A stretch of 64,000 nt of DNA from positions 81,900,641-81,964,640 of the forward strand of contig NC_090946.1 of the NCBI RefSeq assembly GCF_040807025.1, given 5' to 3'. Origin of the DNA: Struthio camelus (Eukaryota > Chordata > Aves > Struthioniformes > Struthionidae). Shown here piece by piece: positions 39,101 to 53,653 of this stretch; the first letter of the stretch is position 1, and each line of letters opens with the position of its first letter. The notes beneath the pieces are model-generated. The model ran no database searches and was not told where the DNA came from. It worked only from the letters and a program-made list of their open reading frames with translations. A program made the translations under genes and the position numbers.

Positions 39101-42100
39101 CCTTGGCTCCGCTTCAGAGCAAATAAGACCTCCTGCTCCTTTTCTCTCCTGGCCATCTTCACAGCCTTAACGTCAGCATATGTTTGGGATATAAAGTCCT
39201 TTAAAGAACTTGCATCTCCTAAGCTTTTCCTGCCTTTCAAGTTTGTCATGGTAATTTCTAGCCTTATGCGCCCTCCCAGTTGCCAGCTATGAATCTTAGC
39301 TTAAAATCAAAGCGTTTTTCAAGCAGTCTTTCTCAAGAGAGCCTCTGATGGAGACGAAGCCATGTTTGCTACCAGGAGGAGATATCTCAGGCAGCAAAGC
39401 ACATTGCACAATTGTTTAAAGCCTGTTTCTCTGGGGTTTCTCAGAGCTAATCAAGGCAGGCGCTAGCAGTCAGTTCAAGAGTCATAAAAGGGATGTGAAA
39501 AAAAACACAAGACGACAGAGGTTCAAGGAGGGGCAGGTGATCAGGGACATACAAAGCATAGTCCACAGCAGCAATGCTTTAAGGAAAAAAAAAGTCAATA
39601 TAATCCTTTAAGAGGAAGTTTTGGTTTGATTGTTGTTCTTGTGCATGAATAGCAATTACATGGCCTGAGATCCAAAAAGTACCTCCTTTTATTACATTTG
39701 TGCCCTGCTAACTGATGGCATCTATAAGAGGATGATATTAAGCTGGGTGTTCGCACTTCCAAGAAAATGTTCTCTTTTTAAAAGGGTAGCGTTTTAAAAC
39801 TCTGGGCCAATATCTGCTGTATTTAGCATAAGTGGTTTCAGTAGATTTGCTCAGGTCCCGCTGAGAACAAGTCAAAGCCACAGAACTCTTGTTATTTGGA
39901 GAACAGGGCAAAGCATCACCCTGCCACCTGGAGAGGGTGCAGGAGCTTTGGGGTCTGTGGCATCGCAGAGGAACCACCGGAACCAGTGGCAGAACTAGGC
40001 AGTTGCCTTTGAGCACAAGATTTCCTAAATGCCAGAAAAACGCCATGCAGCGCTCCAGCCCCAGGGCTGCAACTTCACCTCCATATCTCCTTTACCCAGC
40101 AGATATGAATGTACAGCAGCCGGCCTCAGAAACCTCACCTCTCCAACACAAGCAGCTCAACAGCCTCTAGAAGAACTGCCCAGGGAGGCAAAGGACACGC
40201 AGCCTTACCCAGGTGGGGCAGTGTAAGACTGTGGCAGCTTCTTTGCAGGTGTCAATGATAACACACTGATCTGCACCAGCTGGGAACCCTCAGTCACCCC
40301 TCAGTCTAAAATCTTCCAAAATCTCATGCACTCGCAGTGCACTCACTCTGTTGAAGTTTTATTACTGCTTTTCCCAGCATTTCTAAGCTCTCTGTCCATA
40401 GTTACGAATCATCAGGGATGCTCACAGTATAATAGCCCAGCTGAAAAATATTTCTTTCATCCCTGGTTTCCTGGGAAGCGTGAGACTTGCCCAGCTGCTC
40501 CTGCAGTGCCTGGAGGAGGGTCGGTCCCGTGCGAAGCACGGAGGGGGCCAGCCTCATCCCGAAGCACCGGCAGAGCCGTGCTTGCCTGCCCCAGCTGCTC
40601 GGGCCTCTTCTGCAGGGTGGCAGCACTGGGCGCCGATGCCGTGCATCATGTTTCTGCAAAGCCATCAAAACCAAGTAAGAAGGGGCTTGTTCTTTTTACT
40701 CCTTAACGACAGTGGGTTAAAACCTGCAGCGAGTGTCTCTGGCAAGGCGCTTGCTGCAGCCACGGAGGGAATTGCCTCCCTGCAAGGATTCAGCAGCAGG
40801 AGCCGGCGGCACTTCCTCGCGCAGCCCCGCGGCCAGCAGAGTGCAGTCGAAGACACCCTCTGCGTGTGCAATCAGCACACGCAGCCCTCTCCTGCTAATA
40901 AAACCCATATTGTGTTTAATATGTAGTGGCTGTAGTGAGGAGCTCCTGAAACTTAATTGTTTCCCCCTGCATTATGAAGAAGAATAGAGATGCTCCGATG
41001 GGATTTCATTTTATTCAGGGAAATAAACTCAGTCTGATTGTGTTACTTTAAATAATTCCCGGGATTCATTTCCATAGTGCAACAGGGGCAACTTTAGCAG
41101 CAGGAGTGCTGTGCATTAATATTTCCCTTTAACTTAACAAGAATTCACTTTTTTTTTTTCTGCTGATAATGCACAAGGTACTCGTTATTTTTTGAACATC
41201 AGCCTTATTGGAGTTACCTTTGTGCACTATTTGTTTGTAAGATAGCCAGGCAACAGTAAGGACTGCATTTTTAGTATTTAGTTTTTTATTGACAGAACAT
41301 CCAACTTCTTCCATTGCCTACAATTTGAAGCTTGTGACCACGATGCTGCCAATGCATTGAGTGGCCCCATTTGCCACTGGTTAATTAAACGTGACCCGCT
41401 TCTTTTACGCTGTCCTTCCCTTCCACTCCAGTGAACCGTTGTTCACATGCCAGTCAGCGTTAGCGCAGCAGGGCAGATTATTATTTTGATTATTTGACAC
41501 AACAGCGCTCTGCTTTGCAGCCAAAACTGTGGGTGTACGTACACACAAACAAGAACACGCACGCGTTGCTGGGGCACAAATTGCAACTGTAGACGAGAGC
41601 AGTGGGACGTGTCTGAACACCCAGGGTTTCAGCTAATTCGGCAGCCGGGGTCATCCCACCAGCTCAGGCGTGATCCCATTCAGCGAGGAGGTGGAAGGTG
41701 TGACCCAGCTGCGCTGCCTTGGAGCAGTGCTCCACGTTTACCAGTCGATTTTGCAGCTGGTGGGGGTAAAACACATTGGAGGAAAGATGGTGCTCGGAGC
41801 AAACAATTTGCTAGCCCACACACAGGCAAAGGGCTCTTCTGTTGCTCTGACCCCTGGCGAGGAAAAGGAAACAAATTTCCAAAAACCCTCTGGTGGGGAG
41901 GTGCGGTGGATGTGATCTGAGTCTGTCAAGGTCTAAGAGGATCCCTTCTCTCTCCTCCTGGTCCAAGGAGGTCGGGACCTGGAGGCGGTGATGTTCAGCA
42001 CTCATTAACCTCATGCAAGCAAAGAAAGCCGTTCCCTGGAAAGTGGGATGACGGCAGAGGGCTTTCTCACCAGCATGCATCCTCCTCCCTTGGTGCTGGG

Positions 42101-45100
42101 ACTGCTCTTCCAAAATAAAGCTGTCCCTTAGACCACCTTGCAACCAGCCCCTGCACCCTGTTGAACTGACACTGGAAGAGGGGCTGCACCAGCAGAGGCG
42201 GCTGGAGCCATGGCTCACTCGCTTTACGCAGCTTTTATTGTCTGACAGTCCAGCTGATATTTTTCTGCCAGTTTAGCACAGGGCCTCCAGGAATCTGTAG
42301 AAAAACTGGTGGACCAAAAAAAGGACATAACCATGTGTGTCCGGCACTCCCTGAGAGCACGGTCCCTGCTGCCCGGCTTCCTCTGCAAGCCCCGGCCACC
42401 ACATTCTGGTTCACCCAAGGCTGCCCTGGGCCAGGAGCTGCAGCTCCCCTGACTTGTGTCCTGAGAAACGGGACAACTGGAAAAGAAACCTGCTATGGAG
42501 GGGTGAAGCTTGTCAGCAAATGGAGCATTTCGTTAAGAGTTCGTAATGAAAGGTAAAAGTGGGAGCCAGGTATAGCATCCAAGTGTAGCTTTTCTAAGCA
42601 AAGGCGAAAAAGGGGCTGTAGCCCTTGCCACCAACCTCTTAATCATTTATAGCGGATCACATGATGTAACCATACCATCCCTACCCCTACGGATATACAT
42701 TCATACACTGAATGTGTGTGAAGGCTGAACCCAGCATAGATACATTTTTGTCTTGGGAGAAATCAGGAAAAGATCTATTCTTTACTGATAAGATTCTTGC
42801 TCACATTCAAGTGCTGGAAATGATGGGGACTGACTTGGTGCGAGCCTGGTTCTCTTAGGGACTTCCAAATGCCTTTGTAAAATATCCATTAATGACGTTA
42901 CCACTAAAAGAGTCAGCAGCATCTTCCTATGAGGACTGTGGGACGCAGCACGTCAAAGGGCACCTTCTGCGTCCTCAGAGATATGGAGACGTGGATCTAA
43001 ATGAAGCGTCCATGTCACCAACATGCAGGATGAAATGACTGCTGGCCCGGGAGCCCAGACTTGTGACTTCCTGTGACAAGGAAGATGAAGAGCTCACGAC
43101 TATGCAGCAAACAGAGTTACCCGGGAACCAAGTGCACAAAAACAAGCCATATTTTAATTACATGCAATTGCTCTTCCAGTTGGTCTCCAGTGCCCTCTGA
43201 CTCATTGAGCCTGGGGAGGCTCACGCATGGTTTAGATGTTATTACATTTGTATGGCACTAGAGCATGATGCACATGAAAGCTTCAAGCGTGCGTGAAAAT
43301 TTCCAGTACCTGGCAAAACCCTATGCTGATAGCAGGTATTAATGGTTTTCCTTTGCAGTCTATATGCCTGTGTTTCTAAGACTCGAAGACAGCAAGTGAT
43401 GCCTTATAGAAGGAATGAAAGACCAGGGTGACGTTATGTGGATTTGAACTATGTGTACCAGGAGTTTAAACCTGAAGTCACTCTGATAAGACATCCACCC
43501 TCGGGGTGATATAAAACAAGCTGCACGAGTGTGTAGAGATGTCTCCAGTCAACATGAGGCAGGCAAATATGTACATACCGATGGCTTGGTCTCTTTTGTG
43601 GGATGCATGACAGGCGTTTCTCTGCCTGAGCTGTTCCCCATCAAAAAGAGCAGCTCAGGGGCCATCTAATAAGTACACCGAAGCACGTTGAGGGCGCTGA
43701 CTTGCTGGGGGCACTGACTTGCTTCCTTCTTCGCAGTGCAGTGCTGGGAGAAGCTTTTGCTCTGGCGGGGAACATTTTATGACTGAATTAAGTCCACCGC
43801 CCAGGGCAGAGATAGGTCCTTTCCCACAAGACTTTATTTCACAAACATTTGGGACATTTCCTCTAATCCTAATTATGAGTATATTCACCAGAAAATGACA
43901 GCTTGTTTGAAGAAAAAAAACCACTTCTTTCAATGACAGTGCCATGGCTTCCTGCCACTGCTTCCATTAGGGGTCCTTGGAGGAGGAGAGAGGGAAGGCG
44001 CTTTCCTGCTTGACTTAACAGCCAGCTCAGGGTCCTACGTGCAAGCACACGTGAGCCGCGTGGCCAAGGTCTCAGCGCAACAGAGCCGGGGAAGCTCAGA
44101 CCGGAGGAACTCCATAACGACAAAGCCTGCTATGGCTCCCATAACACTGCAGCTTGCAGGTGCGTTCAGCACTTCCCAGACAGGATCTGATCAACGTTCC
44201 CCATGAAAACCATGAAAATAAAAATCTTGAGCAATGCCTCGCTCTGCTCCCCCTCTCAGCGAGGAGGTGAGTGCCTGCCAAGAGGCACATCAGCGAGGAT
44301 GTGTGTATCATCTTCATAGCTGCCCTGGGAGCAGCCGTTCTGGGTTAATTCGAGACATCGCAGGGTGTCTTGAATGCTGCACCACAATTGTGCTTAATTG
44401 CGCAAAATGCACGTAAGGAAATGAAATACCCCTGGCAATACTTTAATGGAAGAGAATTTGCGGTTTGTGGGTGAGCACTGAAATTTCAAACCAACAGACG
44501 ATAAACAAAGCACAAAGCAAAATTCCTGCTTGGATCCTGCATTACAGCAGAGGCTTCTCATCATTTTTCTGAGCTGCTTTTCAAAAAATGTACAGACAAA
44601 AGTAAAGCAAACACAATTTAAGTAGTTTTTCAGATGAAATTTGCTTCTTTTCACTTATTTTTTGAAGGAATAAAACCTCTTACTGAACATATAAAGCTGT
44701 ATATTTCACCTGGGTTGTCTGGGCCAGGCAATAGCCCTGGGGAAGATGGATCTGAAGAGTATCTGGCAGTAAAGTGGATGTTACTGGCCTGTGCCCTGCA
44801 CACTCAGTCGGTGGCAGAGCTCCCTCCATGGGAAGGCTGAAGGGCAAGAGGGAGCAGCCCCTGCCCTGGCGCTTGCCGTGGAGTCACTTTTTTCAGCAAT
44901 TCTTCTGGATCCAGAGCAAGGGGGCAGATAGTGAATTGCAGCGATGACCTACCACCCAGCTTTGCTACCTGGCATTATCACGGGGCACTTGGCCACCAAA
45001 AAAAACTGCATTCAAACTGAACAAATGAGGAACCCACTCAGCAGAGTCAGCCCAAGGTATACGATAACCTCTAATTTGCCGTTTGGTTGGCATATCTCCC

Positions 45101-48100
45101 ACTGCAGGTCCAAGCTGTTGCATCCATGCTGATTTGCTGGTGCCCGGAGGATTCTTCTCAATTCACACCAGTCCTAGAGAGCAGATCTAGCCTGAAATTA
45201 GGTAGTTTGATGTAATTTATAATAGTTCTGAGACTTCAACTGCACCGGTGAAGATAACAGGTGTGTCGAAAGGTTCTGTCACACTTAGTTATTTATCTAA
45301 TAACTCCCTCCCTTGGAGGTTTGGACCTAAACATTGTTAAATGAACCTGTTTCAATTTTCAGAACAAACTACTTCTTATCAGGAGAGTGTGGACAGGCAC
45401 AAGGCAGATGCTACAGAAACTGCTCGGAGGATCTAGACCCACTGTCTCCATATATGCCTTTGGTGACTACCTCACGACCCTGTCTCCTGACCTGAAGAAG
45501 GGGAAGCCTCACTGATACGGCAGCTAAGGACTTGAACCCCAAGGGCTAAGAATAAAGTCAGGAAGAGGCAGTGCTGTCCAAAAGTAGAGCACTTAGTGTT
45601 TGCGCTCTAACTTGTTCCTCTACAGGTATGAAGTGTAGAAACCCTTCATTGTGTGTGTGCATTTGTGCGTGTGAGAAATTGCAGAAAAACAGAGGAGCCC
45701 TCATCACTCTGTAGCTGCAGAAACTGGAGCTTTAGCAAAAATAGCACATACTGCCATTGCTCAAGCAAAACTGACAGCTGACTCTCACTCGGGTACGGAG
45801 AAGAGCCACTCTTTCACATTGAGAAATGCTGTAACTCCTTGTGTGTTGCATATAGCAGCCGAGACTAGCACTACCTTTCCCATACGTATTTCTACCAAAG
45901 CATGGTTGGTCATCGTTTGCCAAGGTGAAATAGTTCCTCACGCACAACTCACGCTGCTTGAACCCATCCCACACCCAACCCATCCCAAACACAGGGACTC
46001 GATCAGCTTCCCAGTTTGGGCTGGAAGGTGGATAGGGGAAATCCACCCAGCTATTTCTCAAATGCCGCTTGTTGCGCATCAATGCATATTCTTGTCCATA
46101 GTATTTCCCTGTGCAAAAGTTGTCCCTGTGGGAAGCAAAATTCTCCCCAACCCAAGAGAGACAACAGTACAAGGGAGTTCTGCTCAACCTGTGTTTCATG
46201 GGGCAGAGCACTGCAATCTGGAGGATGCTGGAAAGTAGTCGGTGAAATTACTACCAGCTTCGCACTGCAGACAGGTTGACAGAAGGGCTGCATGTTTTAT
46301 TTAAATGTTTGTAATAGAAAAGAAAAATTAGAGTTTGGAAAAATAGCGTTTAATGAAACAGTAAATAACCTTTTTACCTGTCACCCTGCTCCAAAAAAAC
46401 AATCAATAGTGCAGTGCAAGGTGCCACTTACTGTTTTCTTTTTTTAATTAAGTGGTCATGCAAAGAGAAAGGTCGGGAAATACTGTACCTGGCTTTGAAC
46501 AAGCCATGCAGTCTATTTACAGAGACCTTAGCTAGTTCCTCACTCTGGCACCAGGCTGCTTTAGGAGACCTGCTGTGTCCCAGCACGGTGCTTCATGTTA
46601 AGCCTTCAGGAGAACTAAAACCATAAATGATCAAGGCTTGATGAATCAGCCATGTAACTAACACGTTCCTGACCATTTTTTGGATATTCAGCCAGACCAG
46701 ATTTGCTGATCATGTATAATTTGTTCACACTTTAAACATGCCTTGCAGGGTACATATAGCCCCCGGATTTGGCAGCATTATGAGACTGGTTAAATGATTT
46801 AGTTTTGCCCTGGTGTTGCTGAATGTTGCAAACCTAGAGCCAGTGTGGCTGGAAAGAGGGAGTAGAATAACACACACAGCTCACCAGCAGTGCCAAATTA
46901 CTCAGAATCTTAATGCTACTTAATGGTCTCCTTTAGTCAAATCTCAGTTATTTGTAGACTTGCTTCCAACAAAGAGAGGGAAAATTTGCTTTTGTCTTCT
47001 GTTGGATGAAGAGTGAAAAAGCTGCTAAGAAAAGAGCTGAAATACTTCTTGTGCGTGGAATAAATGACTGGTGAAGTGCGGGAAGCGTTAGATTCCCAGA
47101 ACTTTTGTTATTCAAGCAGTTAGCCTAACTCAGTCTGATTTATTTCATTTTATTTTATTTACATTGCTCCTTCCTGCACCAGCCAGGCCTATAACATGCA
47201 CCTAGCGCTACACGAAGCTATATAATTCACTTGATATTGGGAAGTGCAAATCAGCCGGCTGTGGTGAACTTCACCAATGGCTCTTTATTTCTGGTGCCAG
47301 AAGAATATATTTATTGTATTTACAAGTGAATATTTGGTATCAATCAATAGAGAAGTCATCTCCTTTCCCACCAATGTTTATTCCAGCTCATGTCACCATG
47401 AAGAGATCATCTTTCAAGGACTCTAACCCTGACTGTCCCAAGGGTAACTCCATGTAGTACAGCCACCCCTTGCCTTGACTGATGTGCAACACCTCCCCAG
47501 TGACCCTAAGTTGCCATCATGCCTTGCGATGTTTTGATCCTTGAACTGGTTTTGACTTTGCTCTGTATTCCCACTCTCCTGGCCCACCACCTTGCCGAGC
47601 TTACTTGCCCATCTGATGCATGGTCTCCTTGGGTAGCCTCTGAAAACAATTTGCCAGGGCTCTTGGACCATCTGCATCATCCTGGCAAGTGAAGTAGGGA
47701 CTTCATTTTTGGGAGCAGCCTCTGCCAACAGGGAGAATGGGACAGCACTGAAATAGAAACTGCTGTTTTGGGGTTAAAAGCAACAGACAAGCCTTCTGAG
47801 CCTTTTTGATGATAAATGAAAGCTATAAAATGGACCTGTAGGGATTTGCAGGCTGCAGTGAAGTTTCAAAGTAGTCTCTGGGGACCTTCTAGTGACACAC
47901 GTGCACTTACAAAGAAAGCAGGACGTGCGGGAAAGCTACCTGATCCTGATGGGATTCCCTGATGTAAGACTGTTGGAAATTAAGAACTTCCAGCTCTATC
48001 AAAAGGTAATGAACTCCTCTGGCAGATCCACTCTCCAGAAGACGATGATCTACTGCTGCTGCCATTACTCGTCACCTCCTTCTTTCGAGGAGCAGAACCA

Positions 48101-51100
48101 TGTTTAAGAGCGCTGCAGATCGTAGCACTTGTCACATGCTCCAGGAATGGCAGAGCACATAACTCCCTCAGGCCCTTCAGCCTTACACGGTGAAATTTGT
48201 CTCTCGAACTGCTAGGAAGGGGTTACCAACCAAAAGCAAAACTGAAGTGTAAGGTCCTATGTCTTTTTTTTTTCCTTCCGGATACTGTTTTATCTCTTAA
48301 AGTATAGACATCACCCACTCATGTGTACTGTCACTGTCATATCACTGGAAGTGCTAGCTGAATGCCTCCTCTCCCTCCTGCTTGCTCCTATTGGGAATAA
48401 AGGGGTTGAACATGCTCTTCGTGCTCAGGCAGAGAAATGTAGATTCAAGCCCACTATGCCTGTGCCTGATCTTGTGGGCAATGTCTGCTGGCACGAGCAG
48501 ATGAGTCAGGAAAGACAGCAGCAGCTGTAATTAGTTAACTCAGAGGTCTTCTCTGCGCACTGGGACTGAATGTAGGGTGTTGGCCTTGCTGAAGCCGCAT
48601 GCTGCTTTTAGGGAAGGCATCTTTGGTCCTCCAGAGACAGGCTCCCAGAGGGACCAGGTACCAATTTATACCAAGAAAGCAGAACAGGGAGAGGAGCACT
48701 GGTCCCACACCAAAGTTGCTCTCAAATTTGACCTGCACCTCCGTAAAAGTAGCTGGAGCTCTTATGTGGCTTTTCTAGCTGTCTCTGTTACTTGGGATCG
48801 CTGGCAGCATCCCAGGAGAGTTGGGATGCTGCTGGGAGCTGCTGCTCCTCCCCACCCATAAGGAGCTGGACAGCAGAGAAAGAGGGGTCACCAGATGATG
48901 AGAAAAGCCAGGGCAAAGCAGAGGTGACTGAACTGAGCTGGGGTCATTCAAGGGAGACAGGGAAGTGGTGACAGTGACCATGGGGGCAGCACGAAGAGTT
49001 AGACACTGGGCACACTGCCTGTTCAGTCCCGGAGGGGGATTCAGAGAGCCCCACTGGGTCAGGACCACACATGCCCTAAGCCAAGCAGAGCCAGGCAGCA
49101 TCACCAGGCTTCAATTGGGATCCTGCACGCGTGCCCAAGTACTTCCGCAGTGCCAAGGAATATGTGGGATTATAAATCTCATCCTTGGGAAGGCAGTTGT
49201 GCTGAGGAGGACTCGGGGCTGAGTCCTGTAAGGATTAGCTGAACATGCAGCTTGCGCTCCCCAGCCACTGTGGTCTGCAAGACCCTGCGCTGCTCCGCCA
49301 CTGACCCCGCTTTCCCCGAGAACAATTCCACGGCTGCTTAATTCGATTATAGAGAGCAATACGGGAAACTCAGCAAACTTGGACGGCTGTCAGCTCTGAC
49401 TTGGTGAGTTATTTTAATGCCTGCTTTTCCTGCAGTAGACTACCACCTCGGGAGAACATGGCTGAGTTTAGGTTCATAGCTTACCGTTGTCAAGCAGTTC
49501 TTTGCCATACAGTTGTCATGTTTAAACATTTAAGAGCTTGATACTTCAAATAAGCCATGTCAGAAGATACTATTCAGTGGAAATCATTTGGGCACTTACC
49601 TTACAAAGATTTATGTACCTGCTCAATTTCAGGCAGAGAGTTATTTCCAAGAATTTCAGTGTTGGTGCTTTTGGGTATAAGGTTTACCGAGTGCCTTAGC
49701 CTCTGCAGTACTGAAGCTTGAACCTGGAAGAAAGTGTGCCAGTGATTTGCTAACAAAATGTTGTACCCCTTTCTAATGGTTGTTTCACAGGGTATCACAG
49801 CAGCCAGTTAATGATTTTAGTCTTCAGAATCAAATAATGTATATCTGTGTTGTGATGATCTTGGATTTCACCACCTAAGAGCTGGAAACAGGGGTAAGAA
49901 AGGACCAGCCATTCAGGAGTTTTTGATGTTCAACCTACAAAAGACACAAGGTATGTGTCCCTCTCTTCCTTCACCTCCACTTGAACCACCTGCAAGGGAA
50001 GTTACCATCCCAACTTGGAGCCCTCTAGCCCCTCTGTCCTGCTCAAATCGACTGTCCATTGGGACACCTCATTTATCTCCAAGTGGAAGAAGCCAGCTTT
50101 CCCAGATTTCCTCCATCCCACCCCTTTCCCACCACTCTAGCCAGCTCTCCTGAAAAATGCCCACTTCAGTGCTCGTACCAAGCAGGGACAGACTGCACAC
50201 ACATCATGCTCTTAGCATGACCCACTCTGCAAACCTCCAACTCTGAAGGAGCACCGTTACCTCCCCTTAGCTTAGGATAATTTGCATGCTGACGTGGTGC
50301 AAGCAGACTCTCCTGCCATCTGACTTGACCTCATTTCAGGCTGAAACCCAGAAACTGCTAATCTGGTTTGCCCAGCTTTCCCTTCTCCCATCACCCTGGA
50401 CCTAGAAGGGGTCCTGAGAAGTTGAAAGAGGAGTCAGAGAAATCTAATTCCTGAAGGAGCTTTCCAACAAAGAAGGGTAGGGCTGAGCCCCGTGCTCCTC
50501 CTGCCAAGACTTGCCATGGGGATTTACAGATGAAGAAAACACAATTGTCCTCACAAGGTCAAAAGAGCTTTTTGAGTAGGTCCGTGTACAGCATTGTGGG
50601 GCTGTTGGCCATAGGAGTAAGAAAGGAAGTTAGGGGGAAAAATAGCCGTTGGGGTGTCAGAGCCCTGGGTGCAGGTCTGGTTGAGCTAGGATGACAAAAG
50701 CCCAGGAGACGTGGTGAAGTTGTTGCTTTGGGGACCACTTCTGCAGAGATGTGGCAGGATGGAGAAGGTTGAGGGCTGACTTCAGGAAGAGAAAAGACAA
50801 AAGGCAGCTGAGGAGTGAACGTAACCTATTGCAGGCCATACTGAGAGTGAAACTCTTGGAGATCTACTGAGGCAGATCCCCTCAGATTCTCCTTGTAACT
50901 GAAAGACAAGCAAAGAGCCACATCAGATGGTCATAGTCATAGACATGGTGCAGTCATAGACTCCCTCCTTTGCCTCCTCCGGATAAGCAGCTCCGCAAAG
51001 CCTGGAACCTTTTTTGTGTGTGAAGCAGGAGGAAACCTGCGTAAAAATAGCTTCTGTGCTGCCACAGCCTATGGTCAAGGAAGAAGTTACTTAGTGACGG

Positions 51101-52880
51101 CCTGTCATTTCCTCCAGTATGGTGCAGCAAACTGGGAGTGAGGAAGCCTTACAGCTTTGGCTTGCTGCGTGGAGCAATCTTTGCTGATACCCCCTCACCC
51201 AAGGGAGATGGAGGTGCTGCAAGAGAATCTGCCCCTGTGTTAGGATAGAGAACAGGAATTTGGAGAGATAACAGGATGCTGAGGAAAATGCAACGCTTAC
51301 TCTGAATTTGTACCACATTTGTTTGATTTCTAGAAAGACAGTAAGCTGGAAGGTCTTGAGGAAGCCAGCCATGGAAAGATACCCAATCAGTAATGAGAAA
51401 CTAGAGCTGTCCAGCGACAACTTGTCTTGAGGAATCCACGTAGCTGGATGCACTACCCTGGGGCTTTGCAAGTGTTGCTGTCTGGCTTACCGTGACGCAA
51501 CAATGATGTGGATTTTGGTGCACATCTATATACCAGTGTGCACTGCAGATTTGACAGCCTCCTCATAGCCTTCCCGACTTGCAAACAGCAGAGGAAACAC
51601 TCCTAAATCCCTCGACTGACCGCAGTTCCTATGGGAAGGGGAATTGGTTGCACACAGGGTCAGATCTTCATACTCTGGGGCCAGCTAGGCTTGCTTTGTG
51701 AGTGCTTTAAACCTCTTCTGAAACCGAAAGGAGTGGCGAATATCTGGGACAGCATAGAACAGTGCACCTCTGGGGAGGGCATTATTTTGAGCACAATCAC
51801 AATGCCATCTCGTTGCCATGCTCAAGGGCTCCAGCTGGCAGCGGGGTGGTCTGATGAGTGCTTCAATCATCAGCTTGTGCTCTGTGTGCTGGCTTCCATG
51901 GAGAAGTGCAGGTCCCATCCCTCTTTCCATCTCTCACTTTCTTATTAGGTTGAGAAGAGGAAACAGCCCCAGCAGGAACTGAAATCTGGCCCCTTGCATC
52001 TCTCTGTGTATTTAAGAATGATGAATTGGACGGCTCTGAAACCTGTGGGGACGGAAGCTCAACACAGTGACGCACTAGATCATCTCAGAAGGGAAGTAGA
52101 GAAGAGTTCAGACCTTGTCATCAGTGGCCAGGAGAGCACAAGGCAGCGCTAGAAGAGTCCAAGCCTTGTTAACACTGACCTGCTTCGTGCCAATGATGTC
52201 ACAAGAAACTCTGACAGGGCAATTGCTTCTTCCAGAGCATGTCACTTTGCCCTGGCCATAAGCACTAACTGTTAATTGATGCAGGCAGGCAAGGAAGCAG
52301 AACTTAACTTCGTACTTGCCCAGATAGCTGTTTCTCAAGATTGCAGGCCAAGCTCAGCTATGCAGCTCACTGGTGTTTAAAGTGGCAGGGGCAGATCCTA
52401 AACCTCCTCATCCAAATTAGATCTTCATTGCCTCACGGTGCCATGGTTTTGGTACAACTCTTAGAGGAACCAAGCTAGAAGGGGAGAGGACAGGGTCAGT
52501 CCCTTTCCAACAAGACCTTAGTTTTCTCTGGTAAATGGAGGCAAGAGAGATCTTCATTGACACCAGTCCCACAAGACCCCAAAATGTAAGGACATGCTTA
52601 TGCTGACTGACTGTGTAGCCTATGAAGGATGCTGAGATACTTGGAGGCCAGGTGCTACTGATTAATGGAGGAATGACAACGTGAAAACTCTGCGGTGGGC
52701 AGTGGTGGAGGCATGCTCTGCTAGGTCACTGCCTGCCAGACACACTGGGGTGGCTTCCCTCTTTTGTCCCCCTCCCTCCCCCACCGCGTTGCTCTTGCTA
52801 CACCAAGGTTTGGGAGCCCCCAGGCTAGCAACTGCCTCCTGTACCCTGGGACACTGCAACCTTGAGCAGGCACATGGCAT
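33119..52880. other. Intergenic DNA, no gene seen
   Basis: Nearly 20 kb without a recognisable exon, RNA gene or clear transposon. A T17 tract lies at 33,817-33,833, followed by about 200 bp of AT-rich sequence. A modest rise in CpG density occurs at about 40,490-40,870 but is not accompanied by a recognisable exon. A TTTTA-rich stretch lies near 47,145-47,163. Several open frames of 100-160 codons exist (for example 45,732-46,211 on the - strand), none with a domain I recognise. Confidence 0.5.
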
Positions 52881-53357
52881 CTGGAGACCAGCGGCTGGGG
52901 CGTGGAGGAGGTCTGATCCCCGGGGATGCCCCCAGGCCCCGGCAGGGCAGCGAGAGGGCGGCGGCGGCGGGGGGGCAGCAAGCAGGGTCAGACCGACCGT
53001 GGTGCAAGGCAGCGCCCCGGGGGAAGCACAGCGCGGGGCGCGGAGGCGCTGGGCCGGGGGCTATGCCCGGGGCAGGACCACCGCCGGGGGCAGCAGCGCC
53101 GAGCAGCGGCAGGGGCGCCCCCGGGGCGGGCAGCGCCGCCGCGCAGCGCAACAGCGCAGCGCGCAACCCCGGCGCCGGCAGCGCGCATCCCGCAGCGCGG
53201 AGCGCGCAGCCCCGGGGCTGAAGCGCGGAGGCGGTAGGGCGCAACCCTTGCCCGGGTACCCCCAGACCCCTTGCGCGCCCGGCGGCGGCCGCTCGGCGGC
53301 GACGGCGGAGGAGGAGGAGGAGGAGGGGGAGGAAGGCGAGCAGCAGCCACGCAGCTT

Positions 53358-53365
53358 TGACGTCG
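53358..53365 (+). promoter_or_regulatory. CRE-like site
   Basis: TGACGTCG differs from the CREB/ATF consensus TGACGTCA only at the last base. It lies about 290 bp upstream of the TATA-like box. Activity-dependent regulation by CREB would fit a synaptic gene but is inference only. Confidence 0.35.
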
Positions 53366-53434
53366 CCGGGCTGCGGCTCCCCGGCTCCGGCTCTCAGCAC
53401 GTATAGCACAACGTGACCACACACACCGCCGCCC

Positions 53435-53470
53435 TCCGTCCATCCGTCCATCCGTCCATCCATCCATCCA
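53435..53470 (+). repeat. (TCCG/TCCA)9 tetranucleotide repeat
   Basis: Nine TCCR units are present: three TCCG-TCCA pairs followed by three further TCCA units, and then a CA-rich run. The tract is about 180 bp upstream of the TATA-like box and likely variable in length. Confidence 0.93.
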
Positions 53471-53526
53471 CACGCACACACAACCCGCACGCAGAGGGGA
53501 ATCCGCCGGCCCGGCCGGCTCCGGCG

Positions 53527-53544
53527 CCCCCCCCCCCCCCCCCC
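53527..53544 (+). repeat. C18 homopolymer
   Basis: This is an uninterrupted run of 18 C in the promoter island. It can form G-quadruplex or i-motif structures on separated strands and is prone to sequencing length error. Confidence 0.9.
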
Positions 53545-53653
53545 GCCTCCGCGCTTCCCCCGGAGCCCGGCGCGGCGCTGCGCGGCGCTGCGCGCTGGGC
53601 CCGGCCGCCGCTCCGCCGGCGCGGCGACGGCTATTTCGGGAGCTCGGCTCGTC

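Noticed and set aside
40490..40870. A mild CpG-rich patch with overlapping open frames on both strands
   Set aside because: CpG density is well below that of the MDGA2 island and no consistent exon with splice sites could be built; it may be chance or a decayed island.
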